From: Thalassobacterium maritimum
GTDB lineage: Bacteria > Verrucomicrobiota > Verrucomicrobiia > Opitutales > Coraliomargaritaceae
Length of the DNA stretch: 64,000 nucleotides
Assembly: GCF_031127805.1 (NCBI RefSeq)
Contig: NZ_JARXHW010000005.1
Coordinates: forward strand, 1-64,000
Direction of reading: 5' to 3'
Position numbers and translations under genes: made by a program. The notes under the pieces were generated by a model. That model made no database searches. It was not told where the DNA came from and saw only the letters and a program-made list of their open reading frames with translations. Below, in pieces: positions 1 to 7,820 of this stretch; the first letter of the stretch is position 1; each line of letters opens with the position of its first letter.

Positions 1-1
1 C

Positions 2-79
2 ACGCGATTCGAAAAGTTGCAGACGACCTTTGCCGCGATGGTCGCCATCGCGGCAATCCTCGTATGGATCAAATTTTAA
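2..79 (+). CDS. 3' end of an unknown membrane protein (partial)
   Basis: An open frame enters from the left edge and stops at TAA 77-79. The 25 residues visible end in a hydrophobic stretch (FAAMVAIAAILVWIKF), which looks like a C-terminal transmembrane helix. The stop lies 14 bases from the convergent end of the PEP-CTERM gene. Only this fragment is visible, so neither the family nor the reality of the gene can be settled; an exosortase-linked membrane protein would fit the neighbour but this is a guess. Confidence 0.35.
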   Translation, partial: TRFEKLQTTFAAMVAIAAILVWIKF

Positions 80-92
80 TTTAAAACACTAC

Positions 93-698
93 CTAAGCTG
101 AACGACGGCGCAGCATGACGAAGGTTAAAGCCGAGAAACCAGAGAGTAGTGCAAAAGTGCCTGGCTCGGGGACGACTGTGATATTGATCCCCTCTAGGGT
201 GAATTCGGAGGTAGCTTCCGATCCAGTTAGAATGATCGAGTCGCCTGAACTTAGCGCGATTGGACTTGTAGGTGTATAGATATCTTGAGTGCCATTAAAG
301 CCAGTAACTCCTGTGAACAGGTTGATGCTGCTGCCTCCAATTGTAAGTTTAGCCCCATCAGTCGCATCGCTTCCGACTTCACTAAGATCGATGAAATTGA
401 ATAGGATGTCTGTAGAAAAGGTTATTGTAATCGATTCCGATGTTCCGTCAATAAAATCGTTAGTTCCGGTGCCGCTATCGATTCCGAAGTCGCCAGAGTT
501 CGAGTTGAAAGTTCCTCCACCTGCAGTCAATGTGATTGTAGTGTTAAAACCATTGTCAGTGTCTGTCAGTGATTCATTGATCGTAGCCAAGCCATCGTAA
601 GCACTGTTTCCTGTTGGATCGAATGTCACGGAGCCGGAAGCCGAAAAAGCAAAGCAGCTGATGGCTGCTGCGGTGAAGAAGGTTTGAGTGAGTTTCAT
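93..698 (-). CDS. PEP-CTERM sorting domain protein
   Basis: A 201-residue secreted protein. It opens with a Sec signal peptide (MKLTQTFFTAAAISCFAFSA, likely cleavage near residue 22) and closes with a canonical PEP-CTERM tail: VPEPGT, a hydrophobic helix of about 16 residues, then RRRSA. Such tails are recognised by exosortase in the inner membrane, and the protein is then released or anchored with exopolysaccharide. The middle is Ser/Thr/Gly/Asp-rich and beta-strand-like with no enzyme motif, as in many PEP-CTERM proteins. An EpsI homologue is encoded at 23794-24510, but no exosortase is in the window. No Shine-Dalgarno precedes the ATG. The 240 bases upstream (699-938) hold no gene that I can support. 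Confidence 0.85.
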   Translation of the reverse strand: MKLTQTFFTAAAISCFAFSASGSVTFDPTGNSAYDGLATINESLTDTDNGFNTTITLTAGGGTFNSNSGDFGIDSGTGTNDFIDGTSESITITFSTDILFNFIDLSEVGSDATDGAKLTIGGSSINLFTGVTGFNGTQDIYTPTSPIALSSGDSIILTGSEATSEFTLEGINITVVPEPGTFALLSGFSALTFVMLRRRSA

Positions 699-938
699 AG
701 GTCGAGTTGGTTAGTTGTGGATTTTCTAGAATATGCAAATTTAGTGCCAAAATACAATACTTTTATACTTTAGATCTACATTGTGCCGATTTTACTTCGC
801 TTTTATGACAAATGTGTGAATTTGACCTTAAAGGGACGGCCTTATAGCCTGTCTGTAGAGTTGAAACCAGCACATAGCCGATTGGGAGTATGTCAGGAGG
901 GGACTGCATGAGCCGCTGAGGGCTGTATCGCACCGCAC

Positions 939-971
939 AAAAAAGCGGAACGTTAAATCACGTTCCGCTTT
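939..971 (-). terminator. Rho-independent terminator of the suf operon
   Basis: Perfect 12-bp stem: AAAGCGGAACGT at 942-953 pairs with ACGTTCCGCTTT at 960-971 around a 6-base loop. On the minus strand the stem is followed by a run of T (A-run 939-944 on the plus strand). It lies 27 bases past the sufT stop and fits the end of the minus-strand suf operon. The stem is also A-rich on its other flank, so some bidirectional activity is possible. Confidence 0.85.
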
Positions 972-997
972 CAAATACATTGTCCGGCTCGATGCTC

Positions 998-1537
998 TTA
1001 AACTAGCCCGAGCACCATTTTGCCTTCTTCGGTGATCATATCTTGATTCCAAGGTGGGTCCCAGACGATGTTGACCTCGGCTTCGCTTACGCCAGGCACG
1101 CGTTCGAGTTGGCCTTTGGCGTCTTCAGCGATTGCGGGGCCCATGCCACAGCCAGGGGCTGTCAAAGTCATGTCCATGTCGACTTTGTGACCGCCTTCCA
1201 GCCGTTCTTTGGTTTCGAGTGAGTACACGAGACCTAGATCGACGATATTGACGGGGATCTCGGGATCGAAGACCTTTTTGAGGGATTCCCAGAGCGCGTC
1301 TTGCTCGGGGGGGCCGTCGTGGTCGTGCTCGCTCTGTGCCGCTTCGGTCACGTCCTCGCCGAGGGCGTCGCCATCGACGCCTTTGATACGGAACATGCCG
1401 TTGTGAGTCATGACGGTGAAGTTGCCGCCGAGGCGGTGGGTGATGGTCACCATTTCTCCCTCGGGCAAGCTCATGGGCGTGCCTTGGGGGATGAGTGTGG
1501 CCTCGACTTCGCGAGTGAGTGTGCGTTGTTCGTCCAT
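998..1537 (-). CDS. sufT: SufT family Fe-S assembly protein (DUF59/MIP18-like)
   Basis: About 179 residues. An N-terminal extension typical of SufT (MDEQRTLTREVEATLIPQGT) is followed by a MIP18/DUF59 domain from about residue 85, with DPEIPVNIVDLGLVY, the conserved Cys in TAPGCGMGP and the closing WDPPWNQDMI. SufT proteins act as auxiliary factors in maturation of Fe-S proteins. The ATG at 1537 was chosen because family homology starts there; the frame runs open 75 bases further upstream without similarity. It is the last gene of fur-sufC-sufB-sufD-sufT and is followed by a strong terminator. There are 81 bases between sufD and this start. Confidence 0.9.
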   Translation of the reverse strand: MDEQRTLTREVEATLIPQGTPMSLPEGEMVTITHRLGGNFTVMTHNGMFRIKGVDGDALGEDVTEAAQSEHDHDGPPEQDALWESLKKVFDPEIPVNIVDLGLVYSLETKERLEGGHKVDMDMTLTAPGCGMGPAIAEDAKGQLERVPGVSEAEVNIVWDPPWNQDMITEEGKMVLGLV

Positions 1538-1618
1538 GGTGGCTGAGGTTGGAGTCCCGCCTTCAGGCGGTTTCGGTGCTTTTATGACCGCCCAAGGGCG
1601 GGACTTCAACAAATTGTG

Positions 1619-2920
1619 TTATTTAATCTTTGATTCAAATTTATTGTGAATCAATTGGCGGAGATTTTCGGCCAGCTCGTCGCTGTCGATCTTTTCGATG
1701 ACCTCTTCGAAGAAGCCGAATACCATGAGCTGCATCGCGACGCGACGCGAAATCCCACGTTGCATCATGTAGAAGAGCTCTGCTTCATCGACGTTGCCAG
1801 TGGTGGCGCCGTGGGAGCAGCGCACGTCATTAGCCAAAATTTCCAAGCCGGGCAGAGAGTTGGCATCGGCGGTGGGATCGAGCAACAAGTTGCGATTGGT
1901 CTGGTAAGCGTCGGTTTGTTGCGCCCCTTCGGCGACTTTGATCAGGCCGGAGAAGATGGTGCGGCTGTTATCGAGCAGCGCATTCTTATACAGTAGGTCG
2001 GATACGGCGTTGGGCGCGTTGTGCGTCTGAAAGGTGCGCTGGTCAAATTCCTGCGATTCTTCGGCGACGGTCAATGAATACATCTTTACGTCAGCGCCGG
2101 GACCTTCGATGCGGGTCTGGCTTTCGAAGCGGGCGCGCTCGGCGCCGATGTTGACGGCCACGTTTTGCACCTGTGCATCGCGCTCGGCTACCGTGGTATC
2201 GAGTTGGAAGGAGACTGTCTTTTCGTTCCAGTCTTGCACGATTTTACGAAACACGTGGGCATTCGCTCCTGCGTGGATGTTCGACACGGAGATGTTGAGT
2301 GCTTCGTTTTCCGTGGTTTCGGAAAAGAAGATGTCGACTACCGATGCCTTTGAGTTGTCCTCGGCGATGATTAAGGTGTGTGGGAAGACCGCGGCGCGGG
2401 CACCACTGGTCCAGTAGTAATTGACGAAGGGTTCGGCGATTTCGACCCCCTTTGGCACATACAACACGGAACCCGCCTTTACGGTGGCCGCGTGTAGGCC
2501 GAAGAATTTTTGTGAACCTAGCTCGGTGGACTCCTGCAGGAAGTATTTCTCCAAGAGCTCTGGATGCTGTGCGATCGCTTCGGCCAGCGGCAGATAGATC
2601 ACGCCTTGCTCGGCGAGTTCTTGGCTGACGCCTTCGAAGTTGGCGGGTGCATCGTCCACGTAGACGCTGCGGCCGGCACGTGTTGATACCAAGTTCGAGC
2701 GCTCTGTGAGTGCGTCGAGTGTGGCGTTTGCAGGAGCTTCAACAGGCGCGAAGTCGTCGATGCTGAGCTTGCCGACGCTGGCAAAGCGCCAATCTTCGTC
2801 GCGGGCGGTGGGCATGGCGAGGCTCTTAAATAGATCCACACCTGCGGCGCGGCGTTTTGCGAGCCAAGTCGGTTCGTCGGTGATGCTTGTAGGCATGGGT
2901 TGTTCTGAAATTGTTGTCAT
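1619..2920 (-). CDS. sufD: Fe-S cluster assembly protein SufD
   Basis: 433 residues, the usual SufD length. It carries the SufBD beta-helix core, including VLYVPKGVEI, NRNLLLDPTADANSLPGLEI and the C-terminal CSHGATTGNVDEAELFYMMQ, where His of CSHGAT is the SufD signature residue. SufD partners SufB and the ATPase SufC in the cytosolic SufBC2D scaffold that builds [Fe-S] clusters. It lies between sufB and sufT. The 69-base spacer from sufB contains a 14-bp palindrome and an internally repetitive run ending just before the ATG. Confidence 0.96.
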   Translation of the reverse strand: MTTISEQPMPTSITDEPTWLAKRRAAGVDLFKSLAMPTARDEDWRFASVGKLSIDDFAPVEAPANATLDALTERSNLVSTRAGRSVYVDDAPANFEGVSQELAEQGVIYLPLAEAIAQHPELLEKYFLQESTELGSQKFFGLHAATVKAGSVLYVPKGVEIAEPFVNYYWTSGARAAVFPHTLIIAEDNSKASVVDIFFSETTENEALNISVSNIHAGANAHVFRKIVQDWNEKTVSFQLDTTVAERDAQVQNVAVNIGAERARFESQTRIEGPGADVKMYSLTVAEESQEFDQRTFQTHNAPNAVSDLLYKNALLDNSRTIFSGLIKVAEGAQQTDAYQTNRNLLLDPTADANSLPGLEILANDVRCSHGATTGNVDEAELFYMMQRGISRRVAMQLMVFGFFEEVIEKIDSDELAENLRQLIHNKFESKIK

Positions 2921-2961
2921 TCGATGTTCAAAGTTGGACGTTCAATGTTCGACCTCCGTTT

Positions 2962-2981
2962 CCCCGGTGATATCACCGAGG
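2962..2981. repeat. Palindrome in the sufB-sufD spacer
   Basis: CGGTGATATCACCG at 2965-2978 is a perfect 14-bp palindrome, flanked after one mismatch by CC/GG (2962-2963 with 2980-2981). It sits 9 bases past the sufB stop and 42 before the sufD start on the minus strand. With no loop of its own it would fold only as a short hairpin; it could be a transcript-processing or protein-binding site. There is no T-run, so it is not a standard terminator. Confidence 0.5.
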
Positions 2982-2989
2982 TCGCGGCG

Positions 2990-4408
2990 TTAGCCGACGC
3001 TTCCTTCCATTTCCATGTCGATGAGGCGCTTTAGCTCGACGGAATACTCCATCGGGAAAGCTTTCATTAGATCATTTACGAAGCCGTTCACTGCCAGGCT
3101 CATGGCTTCGCCCTCGGAGAGTCCGCGTTGCATCATGTAGAAGATTTGCTCTGCGCTGACTTTGGAGACACTGGCTTCGTGCTGCACGGTGTTGTTTTGG
3201 CCGCGAGTTGTGATCGCGGGGTAGGTGTCGGTCCGACTGTTGGTGTTGATCAGCAAGGCGTCGCACTCGGTATTGTTTTTGCAATTTTTGAGGTGCTTGG
3301 GCATGTGGACCTGGCCGCGGTAGGTGGAGCGGCCCTTGCCGATCGAGATCGACTTCGAGATGATGTTACTGGTGGTGTTGTCCGCCAAGTGCATCATTTT
3401 TGCCCCGGTGTCCTGGTGCTGGCCGTCATTGGCGAGTGCGATGGAGAGCACTTCGCCGCGAGCGCCTTTGCCCTTGAGCACGACGCCTGGATACTTCATG
3501 GTGAGGCGTGAGCCGATGTTGCAGTCGATCCATTTGACTTCCGCGCCCTCGTCGGCCATGCCACGCTTGGTGACGAGGTTGAAGACGTTGGACGACCAGT
3601 TCTGAACTGTGATGTATTGAATTTTGGCGTTTTTCAGTGCGACCAGCTCAACCACCGCGCTGTGCAAGGTGGCGGTTTCGAACTTGGGTGCGGTGCAGCC
3701 TTCCATGTAGGTGATCTCGGCACCTTCATCGGCGATGATGAGTGTGCGCTCGAACTGACCGAAGTTTTCCGCATTGATACGGAAGTAGGCTTGCAGTGGT
3801 TGCTTGAGCTTTACGCCCTTGGGCACGTAAATGAAGCTGCCGCCCGAGAAGGTCGCGCTATTGAGTGCGGAAAATTTGTTGTCCGAGGTCGGGATGACCT
3901 TGCCGAAGTAAGGTTTGAAAATTTCGGGATATTTGGCCAAGCCCTCGGTTGAGCCGACAAAAATGACGCCCTCTTTTTCCAAGTCCTCCTTCATGCGGGA
4001 GTAGGAGGCTTCCGAGTCAAACTGAGCTTCCACGCCAGCGAGGAACTTGCGCTCCTGCTCGGGGATGCCGAGGCGCTCGAAGGTTTCCTTCACGTCGTCG
4101 GGCACGTCGTCCCATGAGCGCGCGGGTACTTGTCCCTTGGATAGGTAGTAGCGAATCTTTTCGAACTCAATGTTCTCCAGATCTTCGTCTGCCCATTTGG
4201 TCGGCATAGGCTTTTTATTGAAGATTTCGAGGGCCTTGAGGCGGAAGTCGAGCACCCATGGGTCTTCGTTTTTGACCTTGGAAATGTATTTGACGGTCTC
4301 TTCGTTGAGCCCCACGCCCGCATCGAAGGCGTAATCTTCTGGATAGCTGAAGTTGCCCTTCTCGGTATCGACCTGTATGGCCTGGTCTTGTAAATCTGTA
4401 TCGCTCAT
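2990..4408 (-). CDS. sufB: Fe-S cluster assembly scaffold SufB
   Basis: 472 residues, the normal SufB length. The SufBD core is evident (FIYVPKGVKLKQPLQAYFRI, ITYMEGCTAP, KNNTECDALLIN, TVQHEASVSKVSAEQIFYMM, ending MEMEGSVG). SufB is the main scaffold on which the nascent cluster forms within SufBC2D. Its C-terminal region reads like the Bacillus-type SufB rather than the E. coli one. It lies 42 bases after sufC in the same operon; the spacer is an AT-rich run containing two related AATTCT-type repeats and no Shine-Dalgarno sequence. Confidence 0.97.
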   Translation of the reverse strand: MSDTDLQDQAIQVDTEKGNFSYPEDYAFDAGVGLNEETVKYISKVKNEDPWVLDFRLKALEIFNKKPMPTKWADEDLENIEFEKIRYYLSKGQVPARSWDDVPDDVKETFERLGIPEQERKFLAGVEAQFDSEASYSRMKEDLEKEGVIFVGSTEGLAKYPEIFKPYFGKVIPTSDNKFSALNSATFSGGSFIYVPKGVKLKQPLQAYFRINAENFGQFERTLIIADEGAEITYMEGCTAPKFETATLHSAVVELVALKNAKIQYITVQNWSSNVFNLVTKRGMADEGAEVKWIDCNIGSRLTMKYPGVVLKGKGARGEVLSIALANDGQHQDTGAKMMHLADNTTSNIISKSISIGKGRSTYRGQVHMPKHLKNCKNNTECDALLINTNSRTDTYPAITTRGQNNTVQHEASVSKVSAEQIFYMMQRGLSEGEAMSLAVNGFVNDLMKAFPMEYSVELKRLIDMEMEGSVG

Positions 4409-4450
4409 ATTTGAAACTTGTTAGAATTTAGGAGTCAGAATTGTGCTCGC

Positions 4451-5212
<762 letters not shown>

Positions 5213-5333
5213 TGTGATGCGGGATACGTTTTTCGTTTAGCGTGATCCGAGTGGTTTTTAGTTTTCTAATTAAGAGTTGAGTGATGGGAAGTGACTGTCG
5301 CGTTCGGAGCTGTGGCTGGCTTAGGAGCGCTCG

Positions 5334-5765
5334 CTAGTCATGGCAGCCGTTGCATTTGCCGTCGTAGGCGATGTCGATGTGTTGAGCGGAAAAGCCTTCC
5401 GGCAGCACTTTCATGAGTGCCTGAACCAGTTCATCCGACAGGTCGATGTCTATGATTTCGCCGCTTTCACGGCAGTAGAAGTGCGCATGTTGGGTGAGAT
5501 TCGGGCAGTAGCGCGTAGGTTCGCGCTCGAAGTTGACTTGGCGAATCAGTTTTGTTTCGACCAAAGTTTCGAGGCAATTATAGACGGTGGCCAAGGAAAT
5601 GGTCGGCATGTCTGCCCGTGCTCGGGCGTAAACCTCGTCCGCGGTCGGGTGATCGCGCTTCTCTAGTAGGAGTGCATAGACATGCTCACGCTGCTTGGTT
5701 GCGCGTTGACCGCTGCCTTCGAGAGCGTGATCTAGCAGATCTTTATACTGTGGTTCGAGTCGCAT
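5334..5765 (-). CDS. Fur/PerR-family regulator heading the suf operon
   Basis: 143 residues with the Fur-family winged helix (recognition helix PTISLATVYNCLETL, about 54-68) and dimerisation domain. The family HxHxxC motif is HAHFYC (93-98). Aligned by eye to B. subtilis PerR, the second Cys of the first structural CxxC is Ser101, the sensor Asp85 is Cys87 (TRYCPNL), and the PerR-type Asp104 is kept as Asp106; the C-terminal CNGC (138-141) is intact. As first gene of the suf operon it probably controls Fe-S assembly in response to iron, peroxide or cluster status, a role held by IscR or SufR elsewhere. The ligand is unknown. A palindromic promoter lies upstream. Confidence 0.88.
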   Translation of the reverse strand: MRLEPQYKDLLDHALEGSGQRATKQREHVYALLLEKRDHPTADEVYARARADMPTISLATVYNCLETLVETKLIRQVNFEREPTRYCPNLTQHAHFYCRESGEIIDIDLSDELVQALMKVLPEGFSAQHIDIAYDGKCNGCHD

Positions 5766-5793
5766 GGTGAGTGGTAGGCCTGATTAGTCGCTT

Positions 5794-5821
5794 ATAATAG
5801 TCTCGTGGATAATGAGACCAA
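5794..5821 (-). promoter_or_regulatory. Candidate promoter/operator of fur-suf
   Basis: On the minus strand TTGGTC (5816-5821) and TATTAT (5794-5799) are 16 bases apart, with the -10 box 28 bases before the regulator ATG. An inverted repeat GTCTC-9-GAGAC (5800-5818) fills the spacer and enters the -35 box, as expected of a repressor site. The 9-base loop includes a DnaA-box-like TTATCCACG, probably by chance. Both boxes are only partial matches to consensus. Confidence 0.42.
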
Positions 5822-5856
5822 TTAGCAATAAAGCCTAGGTGCGCTCGAACTCAAGC

Positions 5857-5872
5857 AATAATTGGAATTATT
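5857..5872. promoter_or_regulatory. Fur-box-like AT-rich palindrome upstream of suf
   Basis: AATAATTGGAATTATT is a perfect inverted repeat of two 7-base arms around GG. It resembles the 7-1-7 layout of Fur and PerR boxes but has a 2-base centre. It lies about 36 bases upstream of the candidate -35 box, between the RAYT gene and the fur-suf promoter, and is a plausible site for the regulator encoded next to it. Confidence 0.45.
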
Positions 5873-5924
5873 CTAAATATCATTAGTGTCCCTGTTGGGG
5901 ACTAGTGCTCGCGCTTTATGTCGC

Positions 5925-6935
5925 CTATTCAGTTCGAGGCTGTGTGTAGACGTCCCTCTTTAGATCTCTTAAAACATGCAAGTCGCCCCAGATTTGCGGG
6001 GGGAGGGCGGTGCTCGTCTTCTTCCTTTTCAGGCCAAAGGCCGCTCGATTGCGATGCACAATGTCTTCAACAAATACCTTCGAGCCGATCGCCGTGCCAT
6101 CTGCAAAATAGCGCACTCGCATCCGTAGTAATTCGTGAGTTGAAACATGTCCCTTGTCGGCGATGACCTTTTCTAAAGCTGCAGGAGAGATAGACCCTTG
6201 GTCTTTAGTGGCTGAGCCTTTGCTGACGTATCCCTTTCCAAATAGAATCAAGCGATAATTTGCGATGGCTTGTGAGAATGTGTCCTCCTCGGAGAAAAGC
6301 TTTATGATCGCATCCTTCTGCGCTTTACGCCCGGCCATGGCAGCCGCATATCCGCACCAGCGATAATCTTTTGGGTCATCCACCATTTCCGCTCTAATTG
6401 GATTTAAGTCGATGTAAGCCGCGACCTTAGCCAAACTTTCAGAGGCGTTTTCCACAATCAAGCTCTTATAGCGAGAAGCCCAGATCGTGCCCTGATTGTC
6501 GTGCTTATGATTATACCAGATAGTAAAGCGTTGTTTCAGTTCGCGCATAAAAGCCGACAAGTCTCCCATGCGCGCTAGAATACGTCGGCGAGCCACTTCG
6601 GCGTCCGGCCCTCCGATTCGGAGAAGAGTTTGCAGTTCTTCCACTGAATAGGTCGACTGCGGAACCTTCTCCGCCCCATAATAACTCTGGTAGCGGTGTA
6701 GCAGTTCTCGATCCGGCAAGGACTCGATTGGAGAAATACGAACGAGCAGGTGCACATGATTCGACATGATGCAGTAGGATAAGATTTCTATCCCCGCAAA
6801 GCGCGCTTGTTGTAGTAATAGACGGACAAAAACCTCTTTTTCTTGATCCCCAAACAGATAGGCTTGGCAAGCCGTTCGGCAGATTAAGTGATAAGCCGTA
6901 GTGCTCTCGGAAATAATCAAGCGTCGTCGATTCAT
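5925..6935 (-). mobile_element. RAYT-like (REP-associated tyrosine) transposase gene
   Basis: 336 residues of the Y1/IS200-like superfamily. The HUH motif is HVH at residues 60-62 (MSNHVHLLV) and the likely catalytic Tyr is Y174 in AAYIDLNPIRAEMV; RDY-like DYRWCGYAA follows. A C-terminal extension of about 100 residues (HELLRMRVRYFADG, FVEDIVHRNRAAFGLKRK) is of the kind seen in solitary verrucomicrobial RAYT genes. Such proteins cut and join single-stranded DNA at hairpins. No partner gene and no IS ends are seen, so it is a domesticated or solitary copy. A perfect 15-bp inverted repeat stands 31 bases upstream. A small GTCCC/GGGAC hairpin (5888-5902) lies just past its stop. Confidence 0.85.
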
Positions 6936-6965
6936 GCACCGAGCTTCGACTAAAATACTTCATTT

Positions 6966-7000
6966 TACAACAATAAATACGCAGGGTATTTATTGTTGTA
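6966..7000. repeat. Perfect 15-bp inverted repeat upstream of the RAYT gene
   Basis: TACAACAATAAATAC (6966-6980) is the exact reverse complement of 6986-7000, around the 5-base loop GCAGG. It lies between the batE stop (7032) and the RAYT start (6935), both on the minus strand. Two readings are open: a hairpin recognised or used by the transposase, or a transcript-end structure for the bat operon. No T-run follows it, which weighs against a simple terminator. Confidence 0.8.
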
Positions 7001-7031
7001 TGATGATTTGTATATGTTCCCTAAATTGGGC

Positions 7032-7820
7032 TTAGAGTTTGCGGAATGTTGCTTGGTCGATCCAGCCTGTGATTTGGGCTTCGGTTTGGATTTTTAGAAA
7101 TTGATTGTGCTGATCGAGGATGCGTGCGCGCTCGCCCGGGCGTGCGGTGCCGGCTTCGGGGGCGGCGCTGGCGGGCGCGTGGCGGAGTTCTATGGGACTA
7201 TCGGATAATACGATTCCAGATGCTTGTTGGGTGGACCGCACTGTAAGGGCAGCACAGCTGATTAAGAGGGCGATGGCCGCGAAGCTGCTGGTCAGCTTGA
7301 GCAGGATGGGGCGTCTGAAGCCGCCGATACGTGGCAGCAGTAAGCTTGCGAGTAATCCCCAAAAGCTTAAGCACAGGCTCCAGATCCAAGTTTGCTGAGA
7401 TAGTAAATTGGCTGCGCTTTGCCACCAGGTCGTGGGCACTTTGTAGAGGCCTAGTTGCTGACGTAGGGCGCCAAGTTTATAGAGATAGTTGCGGTTGGTG
7501 GGCGCGAGGCGGACGGCACGTTCGAGTTGCCAGACTGCGTCGGCTGCTTTGCCTTGCTGGAAGAGGCTGAGCGCGAGATTGTGGCGAGCGGCTGCGCTTT
7601 CGCTCTCTGCGAGGCTGCGCTCGAAGGCGCTGGCTGCCTCGGCGTATTGGGCTGCGTGATAGGCGTCTAGGCCGTCGCTAAAGCTGTCGGCTTGTGCGAG
7701 GGGGCTGGCCAGTAGCAGCGCCAGGAGATAGAGCGGCAGCAGTTGGGTGAGTTGCAGGATTTGCTGGATTCTGGAGGAGGCGTGCGGCGCGGCGCTGGCT
7801 GTGCTGTGTGCTAAGTTCAT
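7032..7820 (-). CDS. batE: BatE-like TPR/SH3 membrane protein
   Basis: 262 residues. A hydrophobic N-terminus (about 25-45) is followed by TPR repeats (DGLDAYHAAQYAEAASAFERSL and AARHNLALSLFQQGKAADAVWQLERAV), two membrane segments near 140-190 and a C-terminal SH3-like segment (GERARILDQHNQFLKIQ...GWIDQATF). This order matches BatE, the last member of Bat (Bacteroides aerotolerance) operons. The start overlaps batD by 4 bases (ATGA), implying translational coupling. It would act in the cell envelope; the molecular role of Bat proteins is not well established. Confidence 0.82.
   Translation of the reverse strand: MNLAHSTASAAPHASSRIQQILQLTQLLPLYLLALLLASPLAQADSFSDGLDAYHAAQYAEAASAFERSLAESESAAARHNLALSLFQQGKAADAVWQLERAVRLAPTNRNYLYKLGALRQQLGLYKVPTTWWQSAANLLSQQTWIWSLCLSFWGLLASLLLPRIGGFRRPILLKLTSSFAAIALLISCAALTVRSTQQASGIVLSDSPIELRHAPASAAPEAGTARPGERARILDQHNQFLKIQTEAQITGWIDQATFRKL

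Noticed and set aside
828..1052. Small minus-strand frame past sufT
   Set aside because: It overlaps the end of sufT and includes the terminator; its composition is not protein-like.
5888..5902. Terminator after the RAYT gene (GTCCC/GGGAC)
   Set aside because: Only a 5-bp stem with no following T-run; noted in the RAYT entry but not listed.
6511..6963. Minus-strand 150-codon frame beginning right after the hairpin
   Set aside because: It overlaps the RAYT gene in another frame, and only the RAYT frame has recognisable motifs.
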